A stretch of DNA of 64,000 nucleotides from Verticillium longisporum (Eukaryota > Ascomycota > Sordariomycetes > Glomerellales > Plectosphaerellaceae), in contig JAETXT010000012.1 of the NCBI GenBank assembly GCA_019188255.1, positions 1,302,001-1,366,000 on the forward strand, given 5' to 3'. The notes beneath the pieces were generated by a model. That model was not told the origin of the DNA. It saw only the letters and a list, made by a program, of their open reading frames with translations, and did no database searches. Below, piece after piece: positions 48,429 through 58,800 of this stretch; position 1 is the stretch's first letter; every line of letters starts with the position of its first letter. Position numbers and translations under genes: made by a program.

Positions 48429-49217
48429 GGATCGGATGTATGTTTGGTGTATGAACATGGTTTCCAAAGGACCGGTTCCCTCATTGGCCTTTTTCCTTTG
48501 TCAATAGCTTTGATGTAAGAGTATGGGTTGTATAAAGACGGGCAAGGTCACCAAGGAGCACAGTCGGCTATTAGTCTCGGCGTTGGGTTATGGGACATGA
48601 GGATCTTCAGTCACGGCCTTGTAATGTGTTAGATAATCAAGTGGAGTGCAAAATGACCTCGTGCGAGGAACTTCTGAGTGCTGGTGAACACGTTCATAAC
48701 TGAATGCTTGTGGCAAGCCTCACCGTGTCTGATCCCTGAGTGGAAGAAAGGGCCGGAACAAAAGTGTCTTTGCTGGAACGACACCTCTCGCCAGATAACT
48801 TCCGTTCTCAAGCGTGCATCTAGTCCTTTCTCTAGTGGGACGACGAAAGGCGGAGGAGGGACCGCGGCCATGGCAGGTTGCCCGCTCAACACCAAGGGGC
48901 TTTCACGATCCCGTCTGGTTTGTCGTCACATGTATTCGCTGAGTCGTCGGCTCCACGCCCCAGAAAACAAAACTCATGCTACTGATGCTGCAGTTGCCCT
49001 CCCAGTCCAGTCGTCCCTCTTCTTACGCTCGCAAGCAGCTTTCCCGAATCTCTTTGTAGGGACAACTCACGAACCTGACTCTCGTCAAAGACCACGAAAG
49101 GAGCAACCTTACAGAAATGAGATAGCAACAGAGAACACAAGGCCATCCGACTAGATCCAATATCCAAGCTCACGAAGCCGAAGAGAGGTTTTAACACGCA
49201 CTGTCGACGACGACAAG
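48429..49217. other. Intergenic, no gene seen
   Basis: MIP1 3' flank and promoter of the membrane-protein gene. The frame at 48678-49154 has no domain or conserved-looking stretch. Confidence 0.55.
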
Positions 49218-49976
49218 ATGTATCCTCATATCGTCCCCAACATCATGGCCATTCTGTTCGTCTTGGGCAGTGTTGGCGGCACTCCTATCAACAGCCACAG
49301 CAACTCAACTAATGTCCAGTACGTCATTCACGGCGTCAACACCAAGCTCATCGGTCCAATCACTATCTCGCTCGTCATAACGTCCTTGATAATTGTTCTC
49401 TTGTACAAAAACATCAAGCAGCATCGCGCCGAGATCGCCGCTCTCATTTCTCGGAAGAAACGTCGCACTGCCTCCGTGGTTGCCCTGCCGCCCTCGCCCG
49501 CCACCGGAGGCCGACATGCAAACACGGGAGACGAACCGGACGAGGACGAGGACGATGGCTTTGGTGATGTGGGCGACGTCACGGAGCTCATTGACATGCC
49601 AGTGATGTCGGGATCTTCCGACGCTGACATCATCTCGCTCCGCACCTTCCTCGCCGACACCGACCCCGAGCACAGAGGCAAAGGCAAACCCGTTGATGCC
49701 AAGAGCAGCGCCGGCGAGTTGGCAACTGGACCTGAACTCAGACTCGAGGTCGACATCAAGGGGAAGGCAAAAGCCAAGACGACGCCCGCCAAGGGAGCCC
49801 GCCGCGTCTCCTGGGGCAAGACTCTCTATGCTCCCTCGCCTGAGCGCTCCGTCCAGCGCGGCTCTCGTGCTCCACGACGCGAGACGCCTCGTCCTGGAGA
49901 GTCAGAGGCCGGTCCTTCGGGCACCCACGGCTACGAATCTGATGAGGAGGAAACCAATGCCGTTGTGTTTTGGTAG
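49218..49976 (+). CDS. Small single-pass membrane protein, function unknown
   Basis: A single-exon 252-aa protein. A hydrophobic N-terminus (IMAILFVLGSVGG, residues ~9-21) could be a signal peptide. It is followed by a short region with potential N-glycosylation sites (NST in SHSNSTNVQ). One clear membrane helix is present (IGPITISLVITSLIIVLLY, ~45-63), then a basic stop-transfer stretch (KNIKQHR, SRKKRR). The remaining ~170 residues are disordered, acidic then basic, ending ESDEEETNAVVFW. The likely topology is N-terminus outside, tail in the cytosol. I know no function; similar proteins are annotated only as hypothetical. Confidence 0.65.
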   Translation: MYPHIVPNIMAILFVLGSVGGTPINSHSNSTNVQYVIHGVNTKLIGPITISLVITSLIIVLLYKNIKQHRAEIAALISRKKRRTASVVALPPSPATGGRHANTGDEPDEDEDDGFGDVGDVTELIDMPVMSGSSDADIISLRTFLADTDPEHRGKGKPVDAKSSAGELATGPELRLEVDIKGKAKAKTTPAKGARRVSWGKTLYAPSPERSVQRGSRAPRRETPRPGESEAGPSGTHGYESDEEETNAVVFW

Positions 49977-50786
49977 ACGATGGCTGATCTTGGGAAAGTA
50001 CGGTCTGGCTTAGAAATGCTACGGCATGGATCGCGGCTTCTATGCAGACGATGGGTTTGTGCAGCTGCAAGACCAGCTGCGATACTTCACTGGCGATCCT
50101 CTCCCGGTCTTTGGTATCGTGTCTCATCCGTTCGGCTCGAAAGTCAGGTGAGTTTCTGCGTAACCTCCAGTGGAGTAAATTTGGCTGACATATATCTGGC
50201 AGTGGGTGGGATATTTTTAGTCGCCGGTTCTCTTTCAGGATGGACCTTGAGCTGCGGCCAGATAAGTGCTTTTAGTACAATGCCTCGCCTCGACGTGGAA
50301 TTTCAGAGTCTGAGGGGTGCTCCAGTCACCACGACGACTATTATGGAATTTCTTGACGGAGCATGCGACCCGTGCGTGATGCAGCGCATATCCTTAGGTT
50401 TAATTAATGTCCCTTTTGACGGATGCCCGGAAGCCGGTTTCCGCGGCATTTGTGTTGAAGGGGTAGTGCCCTAGCCAGTATCAGAAGGTGATTGCAATGG
50501 GAGTAGCATTCAAGGCCGAATGGCCCAGATGGGTGCTCGGTCCGATAGGATATACTATTATCGCGCTCACAAGTACTGGGTATGATGAGTAACGGTTCGA
50601 ATAGCAGTAGTCGATAGATTCGACCCCAAGGATAGCGACAACAGGACCATTGAGGGATGAAGCTTGGTGATAAAGTGGAAATGACAAGAGGTGCGCGTTC
50701 CACTGGGGTAGTGACGGTGGCTGGAATGTGTGAGGCGCCGCTGAGTAATGAGCATCGCTTGGTGCTTCTTTCCCTTCCATTACCCG

Positions 50787-50814
50787 GGCAGGTAAGGTAG
50801 GTACCTAGATGCCT
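50787..50814. repeat. Dispersed TACCTAGGTA-type motif
   Basis: GGCAGGTAAGGTAGGTACCT followed by AGATGCC; same family as the copies at 42231, 51317 and 62637. Confidence 0.55.
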
Positions 50815-51316
50815 ATTGTACCTTGGAGCTCCCCACCGTTGTCCCACGACCGATGGGAAGGAGAAAGCCTTGTCTTCGTTCAACACAATCGAGGGTCCAA
50901 AAACCTCATAAATCATGCCAGCTCGTTCTACCAAGCAAGGAGGACACCAACACGCCATCGCACAGACGAAACACACATTCGTTAGATCAGCGCCCTATGG
51001 GCCTGACAGCTGAAATCTACGACGACGGACCACATGGCAGCCCGGCACCCGGGGACGAAAAAGGGGGGGGGGTATCCAACAGAAGTCAAGCCAAGATGCC
51101 AGGGTTCTTGTGACGTCCACCCGAAACGGTCGGGAACAAGCGCCGGAGACGCCGTCTATCACAAATAGTCCTTGTCCGCTTCGTGTGTTGGGGGGCAGCC
51201 ACGCCACGCGAGATGCCCCAAAAACACGCCATCAATGTCTCGCAGGAGCGAGCTAAAATCAGGCTCTGGGTTCGGTTCTGGAACCGGCCATACTCCTCTA
51301 CACTCCCCTTACGTGC

Positions 51317-51344
51317 CTTACCTAAGGTACCTAGGTAGGTAGGC
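51317..51344. repeat. Dispersed TACCTAGGTA-type motif
   Basis: CCTTACCTAAGGTACCTAGG followed by TAGGTAGG: overlapping CCTAAGG, GGTACC and CCTAGG palindromes. Confidence 0.6.
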
Positions 51345-51690
51345 ACCCAGGGGGGTTACGGTACGAGACAGCTCTGAGAGGCTGGGCATCACATGGCCTG
51401 GGCCAACGTCTGCCGGAATCCCACATCTATCCGAACATCCTGCCCCTCAAATCGTACATCAATTGTGTGTTCGGACGTCATGCCTCCCGAAAGCTGTGGA
51501 AGGGAGGCCAAGTGAGAAGACGGCGGATAGTATCTTTTCTCCGCGGTAGCCACACGGCAAGGTGAGCTTGTCATCGGATGCAGCCGCCATCAAATCCACG
51601 CCAATACCTACCTAGGTAATGCACTGAACCACATTCCCAGTGCGACCCTGGCCACCGATCCAATCCACTCGCACTCGGTTTCAATCAATC

Positions 51691-51696
51691 TGCTAC
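51691..51696. repeat. Left target-site duplication TGCTAC
   Basis: The same six bases follow the right terminal repeat at 52994-52999. The flanking bases outside differ (C on the left, G on the right). Confidence 0.75.
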
Positions 51697-51730
51697 TACG
51701 GAAGACTGCAGGCCGAACGGGCTCAAAACC
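51697..51730 (+). repeat. Left terminal inverted repeat
   Basis: 34 bp starting TACGGAAGACTGCAGGCCGA. It matches the reverse complement of 52960-52993 except at one position (GAACGGGC here, GAACTGGC in the partner). Confidence 0.85.
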
Positions 51731-51890
51731 CCAAATTCTAAAAAATCGATGACTAGGTCCACCCCCTCTTTGAGACCCTTATATAGATCTATCCTAGTAA
51801 GGGGGTAATGAATATTAGCCCGTAAAATGCTATTAAGGGGATTATCTAAGCTTCGGACAGCTTCGTATAGCTTCGGACTATAGCCGTGCC

Positions 51891-52196
51891 TTGGGGCCAC
51901 CTATAGGCGTGCCTATTGCCATGGCTTGGGGCCACCTATGGCTATGCCTTGCGCCTATCTATTGCCATGCCTTGGGGCCACCTATAGGCGTGCCTTGGGC
52001 CTATCTATTGCCGTACCTTGGGGCTACCTATGGGCGTACCTTGGGGCTACCTGTGGCTATGCCTTGGGGCTACCTATGGCCATGCCTTGGGGCTACCTAT
52101 AGCTATACCTTGCGCCCATCTATTGCCGTGCCTTGGGGCTACTTATAGGCGTGCTTTAGGCTTATCTATTGCTATACTTTACGCCTATCTATTACT
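51891..52196 (+). repeat. Left arm: about 12 tandem copies of a 23-bp unit
   Basis: Each unit begins TTGGGGCYACCTAT or TTGSGCCYATCTAT. Unit starts are at 51891, then 51926 and every 23 nt to 52179; a 12-nt partial unit lies at 51914-51925. Two subtypes, GGGGCYACCTAT and GCGCCTATCTAT, alternate irregularly. Confidence 0.88.
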
Positions 52197-52206
52197 AGCC
52201 CTTATA

Positions 52207-52806
52207 GCTATAGGTAGCCTCTAAGGCATGCTTATAGGTAGCCCTAAGGTATAGTAATAGGTAGGCGCAAGGTACGGTAATAGATAGGCCCAAGGTATAG
52301 CTATAGGTAGCCCTAAGGCATAGTAATAGGTAGGCGTAAGGCACGGTAATAGATAGGCTTAAGGCATAGCTATAGGTAGCCCTAAGGCATAGCCATAGGT
52401 GGCCCCAAGGCATAGTAATAGGTAGGCGCAAGGTATAGCAATAGATAGGCCCAAGGCATAGCCATAGGTAGCCCCAAGGCATAGCTATAGGTGGCCCCAA
52501 GGCACGGCCATAGGTGGCCCCAAGGCACGGCCATAGATAAGCCCAAGGCACGCCCACAGGTAGCCCCAAGGCATGGCAATAGATAGGCGCAAGGCATAGC
52601 AATAGATAGGCGCAAGGCATAGCCATAGGTGGCCCTAAGGCATAGCAATAGATAGGCCCAAGGCATAGCTACAGGGGGCCATAGGTAGCTCCAAGGTATA
52701 GCAATAGATGGGCGCAAAGCATGGCCATAGGTAGCCCCAAGGCACGGCAATAGATAGGCACAAGGCACGCCTACAGGTAGCCCTAAGGCACGGCTATTAA
52801 GTAGGC
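52207..52806 (-). repeat. Right arm: about 24 copies of the same 23-bp unit, reversed
   Basis: Read on the minus strand this is the same unit as the left arm. On the plus strand, units start GGCATAG or GGCACGG at 52225 and every 23 nt, to a partial copy at 52787. One unit (52662-52694) is 33 nt long because of a 10-nt insertion. The arm is twice as long as the left one. Confidence 0.88.
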
Positions 52807-52959
52807 TATTCTATTCTATTCTGCTGACTAATAGCCTCTAATTGGCTAGAACTCCTTAGCCCCGCTTAATATGCATAGGCTATCCCTAATATAGACTAGT
52901 ATTATGAATTTTTATATATTCTAGGAAAGACCCTCCGGGGTCAATGTATTCACATTTTT

Positions 52960-52993
52960 GGTTTTGAGCCAGTTCGGCCTGCAGTCTTCCGTA
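52960..52993 (-). repeat. Right terminal inverted repeat
   Basis: Inverted partner of 51697-51730. It ends GCAGTCTTCCGTA at the element boundary, followed by TGCTAC. Confidence 0.85.
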
Positions 52994-52999
52994 TGCTAC
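52994..52999. repeat. Right target-site duplication TGCTAC
   Basis: Copy of 51691-51696 directly outside the right terminal repeat. Confidence 0.75.
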
Positions 53000-53593
53000 G
53001 CCGATGCGCATGCAACCGAGGGCGACTCCTCACCAGGTTCCTCCTTGAATCCTTGGCCGTCCAATCGTCTCGACAGCTTGCACTTCTTGTGCCCTCCGTC
53101 GGTAATCACTTTCTTGCTAGCCTCTTCTGCCAATTGTTGTTTCTTTCGCATGGCAAAAGGGAGCTGTTCAAGGTCCTCTCTCAGCCAACCAGCGAACTAG
53201 ACGGCCTTGAGCAAATCTCCGGTCCTCGTTTTTGACGACAAGGTCCTCCAACCTCGACCCAACCCCTCCAGCAACGCACTCCCCATCTATTGACCCGGCG
53301 CCTGCATTGCACCAAGTACGACCGTTTTGTACGTGTGTACTACAAAGCGAAACGTTGAGGGCATGCGCGTACGTCGCACGTCACATATTCGTTCCACTTT
53401 GACGGGAACACCTCAATTTCTTTTGCTTCTCTCCTCCTAGCTCAACCACTCTCTCCTGCGCGCGCACCTACGGTAACTGTCGCGAGTCTCTTGACGACGA
53501 GACTCACTCCCCACGATTGCCAGCCCTGTGACAGTCGACTGCCGAATCTAGTACAGGGTAGATCATCTTCAATTCCCGACGAGTGCATTCACG
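53000..53593. other. Promoter and leader of the Zn2Cys6 gene, no other gene seen
   Basis: Interval between the foldback element and the transcription-factor start. Open frames at 52958-53235 run out of the element and carry no domain. CT-rich patches near 53410-53460 could be the core promoter. Confidence 0.55.
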
Positions 53594-55832
53594 ATGGAAT
53601 CCATGTCAGTCCTGAACCCCGAGGTTCCACTCTCGAATCCCGCATCCACGAGCGATGGATCCCCGAACCCCTCGATCTTGGTGCCCGACACAACACCGCC
53701 TGCTTCCCGCGATTCACCGAACACCACCTCCTCGGCGACCAGTGAAGCCCGCCCAACTCAACCGCCGACCACCCCGGCAGCATGTCTAGGTTGCGTATGC
53801 CAGATGCCCCTTTCTCAGAGTCATGTCACCGTGCTTTTTGCCTTGCGACTCCGGCTTACTCTGGAACCCCGCGCCCCAACTACCCCCCCCCTGCTGCGTC
53901 TCCGTGCTCGCCCTGACTGACCTGATGACCGCAGCGGAGCAAGCACCTCAAGTGCGACGGGCAGAACCCTTGCGGTCGCTGCAGAGCGTCCGAGTCGGAA
54001 TGCGTCTACGTCGCGTCCCGCCGCGGCTACAAGGGACCGCGACGAGGCACCGCCGCCAACCCGAATAAACGAGCTCGATCCTCGTCACCGCCCACCTCCA
54101 CCGTCAGCATTGGCGACAGCTGTCCCATGCTGCTGGGAGCAACTACCTCCGCTGCCATGCCGGTCTCCATGGCCCCCTACGCTCTTGGCGGTCCGGTATT
54201 GCCCAACACGCCTCAAGCGGCATATGCAGGCACGCCGCATCTCAGCGATATCCACAACCTACAGCTCTACCGGCCCTTCGGTAACCCCAATGGCTATCAA
54301 TCGAACCAGCTGAACCTGAGCCACCATGGCGGCTTAATTCCGACGCAGGGACCTGTCCAAAACCCCGCCGAGCGTTGCCTCGACTCATTTTATCGACATT
54401 TTCATGCTGGTCACCCCTTCGTCTTGCCAAAGGAATGGCTGTTCCGCGTTCTTGGAGATGCGGATATCGAACCCCTCCTGGCTGCCATGCGCTGGGTGGG
54501 ATCCCTCTTTGTCGATGTTGGGCCAGCCCGCGCGGCCTTCTTCGACGAAGCCATGGGTCTCGTGCAAGACCCTTCAACGAAGAAGGATGGTTTCCTTGTC
54601 CAGGCAATTACGCTCCTCATCGTAGGCACCGACGGCAGCTGCCAGCAGGAGAAGGCTCGGCAGCTGCTTGCTGATGCCGAGCGCATCGCCCTCGAGATTG
54701 AGCTCAACACCCGCGCATACGCCACCGTGCACGGGCGCGGAATACCGATATTGGAAGAAAGCTGGCGGAGAACGTGGTGGGATTTGTACGTCGTAGATGG
54801 CATGGTGGCTGGCGTACACCGACAGACGAATTTCCTGCTGTTCGACGTTCCTGCCGACGTTGGCCTGCCTTGCGAGGAGCATCAGTTCCTGTCTGGCGTA
54901 AGTAGAAAAAGCACAATCTCGCTCACCCTGCCAGCGTTGCTTACAGTTGCTTTTCAGAATATCCCGCAGCCCATGTATCTCGAAGACCTTGAAGACCGCG
55001 AGTTTTCGGGTGAGACACGCGAATTTTCTTCATTCTCCTACCGCATTGCCGCGGGTCGCAACCTAGGGAAATTCATGCGTGTCCCGCCTATCTTTGGACC
55101 GGAGGATGAGAATTTGGCCCGTATAGAGGCGTTGTTGACAAATTGGAGGATGCACCTACCGCCTGCCAAGCGCGATGCGCTCAGCCAGAAGTTGCAGTCT
55201 GATGAGATGATCTTCCAGGCTAGCATGATGACACATGCGTAAGTAGTCGCTCGTCGGGAATTGCAGATTTGTTGCTGATCAGTTGTTTTGGTAGTACCTC
55301 TATCATGCTGCACCAGCCGCACTCCCAGCTCGACTCGTCTCCGGCCCGCTCCGTTACGTCTTGTGCGCCCCATCGCCCGGTGCCGTCAGGAGATTATTTC
55401 AATGCGCACACGAACCATACCGTAACCTCAGCCGCCGAAATCAGCAAGATGATCACCCACCGTGTCCCACTGATATCGCACACTCACTTCTTCACCTGTG
55501 TTATCACACTTTCGTCCATCGTCCATCTCAGCCGATGGGCCCTCATTTACATCCCTCATGACGACGACGAGCTGCGTCAGCAGTTGCGGCTCAATATTGG
55601 TGCGCTCAGCGAGCTTTCCGCTGTTTGGAGAGCAGCCGATACAGCCTCAGGGCAGGTCAAGGGCGTGGCGCAGGAGATTTACCGCGCGAAGAAGGCCTCA
55701 CAGATCAACCCTGGATACTGGACTGGGTACAGCTCCGAAGAAGTCATGACGAGCATTGCTACGGATGAGACCATTATGAACGAGATAGAGGTCGGGCTGC
55801 CGACAGGTATGCCCTCTATGGATGGGATTTGA
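53594..55832 (+). CDS. Zn2Cys6 transcription factor with fungal MHR domain
   Basis: A fungal binuclear-cluster regulator. The Ser/Thr/Pro-rich N-terminus (~62 residues) leads to the cluster CLGC-RSKHLKCDGQNPCGRCRASESEC, whose six cysteines are all present, then a basic linker (RRGYKGPRRGTAANPNKRAR). The middle homology region starts near FYRHFHAGHPFVLPKEW and includes ILEESWRRTWWDLYVVDGM. Exons are 53594..53794, 53935..54897, 54958..55238 and 55295..55832; phases agree and give 660 aa. The first intron splits the zinc cluster, a common feature of the family. The second intron (60 nt) is a multiple of three and stop-free, so its retention would add 20 residues. Targets are unknown and no gene cluster is adjacent. 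Confidence 0.88.
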
Positions 55833-58800
55833 GGACTAGGAAGAGAATAATTCGTGTAAATGCTTTGATGCGGCAAAGGACGGTCGCGTTCGCGGCAGGG
55901 TAGGGGATAAGGGGGCTTGGCCAGAGGGCGGGGCGTATAGATGCTGACATTGGTGATATAGGCCGGCTAGATATCCATTTCATAACTTGACTACAAAATT
56001 TGCTTCGTGCTCACTCTCGCCTCGACTTGCTGCTCTGGTGTCATACTTAGGCCTTCGGAGAGCTCAGCCCTATTCTCGACGGACGCCCGAGAATTCTGGT
56101 GTGGAGGGCCCGCCTCGGAATATAATTTCCATCAGCCTATGAATGATCCAGAGGCAATCTGCCAAAGATAACGTACCAATCTTCCGTGCTGGGCTTCGAG
56201 GTGGGCATAACACCGACGTACAGCACGACAGCCACAAGGGAACTGAAGCTTCTAATGACCGAATAAACAACGAAGAACCAAGTTTCTCGTCGATAGCACT
56301 TCCGAAGCATCGTGAAGCTGAATCAATGCTCGCCACGTCGCAGATTGTCGACGTGGCTTGTTGGGCCTGTATGGTGACGCCAGAAAGCTGCCCAATACTG
56401 CCTGACTGAACTAACGACCTTGCGTCCGCAAGGCAGAAGGTCCCTTACCAGTACACCATGGGTGATGTGATTTAAATACGTTGAATTCAAGTTGAACATA
56501 ACAGTCTCAACTGACTTGCAAGGCCAGTAGTTGCCTCAAGTCCTCCATTGTTAAGAGAAACGTATCCGCTAGTGGCTCAAAGTCTGAGAATCCGATGTCC
56601 TTGACGTTCGAATCTTTTCATCAAGCGTGCCCCTGGCCTCAATATACTCTCAAAACTGGTCTCTCAATAAACTGGGACACTGAAATTTTTTCTGCTTGAG
56701 TCTCACTTTGACGAGGTATGCCCTTTCATTGCACAGTCGTCGGTGACTCTCCGAAACAACCTGGCAACACCCAGCGCATGCCGAAAGTTCTGATCAATAA
56801 CATATAGATCATTGAGACATCCGCAGGCCATTGAAATCAAAGGGGGCGGCCAGCATCCGTTCGGGCCGACGATGCCGAGCATGGTCGTAGGATGCCCATC
56901 AGACCCTAACCTTATGTGTCTGCCCCCCAAAGCTCTTTTTCTTCGTTGACAGACGACTTGCTGACAGTAACCTACTCAACTGAGAGATTCAAGATCTCAA
57001 AGATCGTCCTTGACAATAATAGACGCTGAAGAAGACCAATCGAGCTACGAAACTCCAGTGTACCCTCCAAAGCTCTTCTAACGGATCTGGAAAGGGGATA
57101 ACGCCGGAAAGTCTCCTCAAACGGGATGTCAGTTGTCCTGGAGACAGCTGAGGGCTCGCAATATACCATGCTCGACGGCTGCCACCTCCATACGAATACA
57201 AAGAGCCCGTGATGATGGGCTTGATCCGTCCCTCGCCAGGCAGTCAGCGGCATCGGAAAAGAGAGATACGATCGAGTAGAGCTTCCGAGCACCGTCTTGA
57301 CATCTAACAGTGGAACACTTGGTGACCAATCCGGATACTGTGGTAGATCCCAACTCTGGGACAAGAGACCATGTCAAACTTCAGCCTTTGAGCCTACGTT
57401 GCAGGTCACGTTGTCCCAAATGAAATGATCTATCATACTTCACATCAGAGGGCCTGCGCCCAACGATTGTCAAGAAATGTCCATGTCCCCTCGATCGAGC
57501 TAGAACGTAAGCCTCACTGTCCTTCAATAATCTCTCACTTAAGCCATCCCACACCCTGAACTGAAGAGCATGCATATCCTGTGGTGCTACCCCCAGGCCG
57601 CGCAAGCAAACTCGCTGAAGAGCCAACTATAGGACCAGACTCGCCTCCAGCCATTAGCTTTTGCTGCTGTTTAGTCCCCTTAGACCACAGCTCGGTGAGC
57701 GAAAGGGGAAATCTGCAAGTACCAATGGGATAGGCCCCGACCACAGACATGGTCGTACCAGGCCTTGGGGGTTGAACTCTTTTTGGGTCCGTGAAACCAC
57801 GTCCGAGCTGAAGCACAGGAAAATAAAAAAACAAGTTTCGAGAGGTAAGGTGTGATGGGGAAGTAGACAAGGGCAGACTCCATGCCGCAGGTCACTGAAC
57901 TACCGTCGCGATGGGAGAGCCGCCCAGGCTGGCTAACGCCCGCGCTTTGACGTGTCATTTTTAGTAGCTAGCTTCACACAAGATGTGTATGCCGTGAAAC
58001 TAGCGCGCATTCGATCAACTGACTTGATACTTCATCTTATTTCCGACGTTCAGCCCAGTCTACCGATTCAATACGCCTTGCTTTGGTGAGAGAATTGTTC
58101 CGCTTCCTCATGACGCTTCATGTCCCCTTCTTCCGGTTGGTGAGCCTCGATATTTCATGTATCTACAGCGCTAATATCTGGATTCCTCAGACGTAATGAC
58201 AACCTTCTCGTACCATTGGTCGCCACCAGTCTTACTCCGCATCAGCTTCCATGAGTTCGCCGCCCCCTCCCGTCGCATACGCGATCCCACTATCCGCTCT
58301 TCTCCAGTGGCACTACACGGTCGCCAGGGTTGAAGATAGGGCTCCATGTGCTGGTTGTGTTGATTTTATGTCTGGAAAACGCGCTGTGGGTGCCTTAGCG
58401 TTGAGATCTTGCGCCAAGTCAAGGTCTTTGGAGCTGTAGGCGTCGACTTGAGCATCGAGGTGTCCCATGCCGGAAAGTAAACCTCCTGGGGCAGTCAGAC
58501 TGGAAGCATCACCAAGTGAGCGAGATATCGAACTGTTGTCGATGGGGGTGAAAGTACTCCGCTGTGCTGAGAAAACGGCAGCGGGAAACAGAAACTCGGA
58601 CTGGCTGCGAGGTTTGCTAGCGTCTTTGGAGGCGAAGGCGGCCATGATCAAGTTTGCTCTGAGAAGAAATATCGACCTTTTGACGGTCTAAGAGGCCGGG
58701 TCATGTCGGGTAATCAGTTGGTCTTGCAGTTTGCGGGACCAGAGGGTTGTTCAGGCTTCCAGGCCTTACTCTTTATTCACCTTGAAAGGCCATCCTCAAG

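Larger units (their letters stand above)
49977..51690. other. Intergenic, 1.7 kb, no gene assigned
   Basis: The region between the membrane-protein gene and the foldback element. It holds a run of ten G's at 51063-51072 and three copies of the dispersed TACCTAGGTA motif. A minus-strand frame of 190 codons at 50404-50976 was considered and rejected. Confidence 0.55.
51697..52993. mobile_element. Foldback-like non-autonomous transposable element
   Basis: A 1,297-bp insertion with 34-bp terminal inverted repeats (33/34 identical) and a 6-bp target duplication. The interior is not a transposase gene. It is an array of a degenerate 23-bp unit in one orientation (51891-52196) and then in the reverse orientation (52207-52806). 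The arrays meet at the palindrome TATAGCTATA (52203-52212). Between the left terminal repeat and the array is a 160-bp AT-rich segment ending in AGCTTCGGACAGCTTCGTAT; the right side has a similar AT-rich segment. The arrangement is like foldback elements, whose long inverted arms are made of short tandem repeats. It must be moved by proteins encoded elsewhere, if it moves at all. I cannot assign a superfamily: a 6-bp duplication does not fit Tc1/mariner, hAT or Mutator. Confidence 0.8.

Noticed and set aside
50404..50976. 190-codon minus-strand frame
   Set aside because: Cysteine-rich but irregular, with overlapping frames and no recognisable motif. Not strong enough to call a gene.
51891..52806. 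CRISPR array
   Set aside because: Units are contiguous and degenerate with no spacers, run in two orientations, and the genome is fungal.
58313..58691. Overlapping frames on both strands
   Set aside because: The two mirror each other and neither has a start context, motif or exon structure.
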